Shown here: positions 50,114 through 50,181 of the stretch, in pieces
Position numbering within the stretch: position 1 is the stretch's first letter
How the letters are laid out: each line of letters opens with the position of its first letter
DNA from: a virus
Virus record (IMG/VR): IMGVR_UViG_3300031885_000023
Coordinates: 1-50,181 of that record
Strand: one strand, 5' to 3'
Length of the DNA stretch: 50,181 nt
Program-made: the position numbers and the translations under genes
Notes under the pieces: generated by a model
What the model was told of the DNA's origin: nothing
Databases searched by the model: none
The model's input: the letters and a program-made list of their open reading frames with translations, nothing else

Positions 50114-50181
50114 GGATAAACTCCTCTATGTCTTCGTATGATCGTAGTATGTACACCGGAAAGCCGGCCTCGCCGAGCTGG
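50094..50181 (-). CDS. partial gene, C-terminus of a possible VRR-NUC nuclease
   Basis: The window edge cuts this gene; 28 complete codons remain, ending ...GFPVYILRSYEDIEEFI and a short tail. The pattern of hydrophobic strand plus RS-x-E-x-x-E-x-F/I is typical for the end of phage VRR-NUC proteins, but the catalytic part is outside the window. The stop overlaps the HNH-like start by 20 bases. Confidence 0.5.
   Translation of the reverse strand, partial: QLGEAGFPVYILRSYEDIEEFIRETTSH

Overview
The window is a tailed-phage (Caudoviricetes) genome segment with a podovirus-type virion gene set. It carries P22-like portal, gp4-like and gp10-like tail accessory proteins, an SU10-type adaptor, large internal (ejection) proteins, and no tail sheath, tube or baseplate genes. 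No integrase, repressor, tRNA or host gene is visible. The style of several genes (Gly-Gly-motif virion proteins, a Leu-762-type family A polymerase, a class II ribonucleotide reductase) resembles uncultured aquatic phages. The bacterial host cannot be named from the sequence.

Layout. 1-660 is non-coding: an array of palindromes containing GAGCGCTC, two 33-bp tandem units, and a GC-rich inverted repeat around an AT-rich stretch, which looks origin-like or regulatory. From 699 to 38904 all genes are on the + strand. In order they are: a small unknown protein; a free-standing, catalytically degenerate intein/homing-endonuclease-like protein; TerL; portal; a GroES-like co-chaperonin; scaffold-like protein; head protein; major capsid protein; head/fibre ornaments (an IPT/TIG protein and a collagen-like protein followed by a glycosyltransferase); a low-GC cassette of adhesin genes each followed by a small partner gene (16.1-19.1 kb); a lysis cassette (small membrane proteins, holin-like protein, M15 peptidase, signal-anchored GH24 lysozyme); tail adaptor and tail accessory genes; and internal virion proteins that end in two large polyvalent-type proteins. 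From 39083 to the right edge all genes are on the - strand: family A DNA polymerase, class II ribonucleotide reductase, ssDNA-binding protein, Cas4/RecB-like nuclease, terminase small subunit, many very small genes, a DUF3310 protein, a sigma-region-4-like HTH protein, an SNF2-type helicase, an HNH-like protein and the end of a possible VRR-NUC nuclease. The two arms converge near 39.0 kb.

How it works together. Thirteen copies of a motif with core GCATTAGTA lie in intergenic gaps and always point along the local transcription direction. In eight of them a GGGCG or GGGCT box lies exactly 22 bp upstream (start to start). This matches -35/-10 geometry but not the usual hexamers, so it is probably a phage-specific promoter used on both arms. 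The replication arm recycles nucleotides and copies DNA. The + arm builds the head (with its own co-chaperonin), decorates it, supplies exchangeable receptor-binding modules, lyses the cell, and loads internal proteins carrying a recurring x-x-Gly-Gly-x motif and ADP-ribosyltransferase-like domains that may be delivered into the next host. Function calls rest on reading motifs by eye; no database search was possible.
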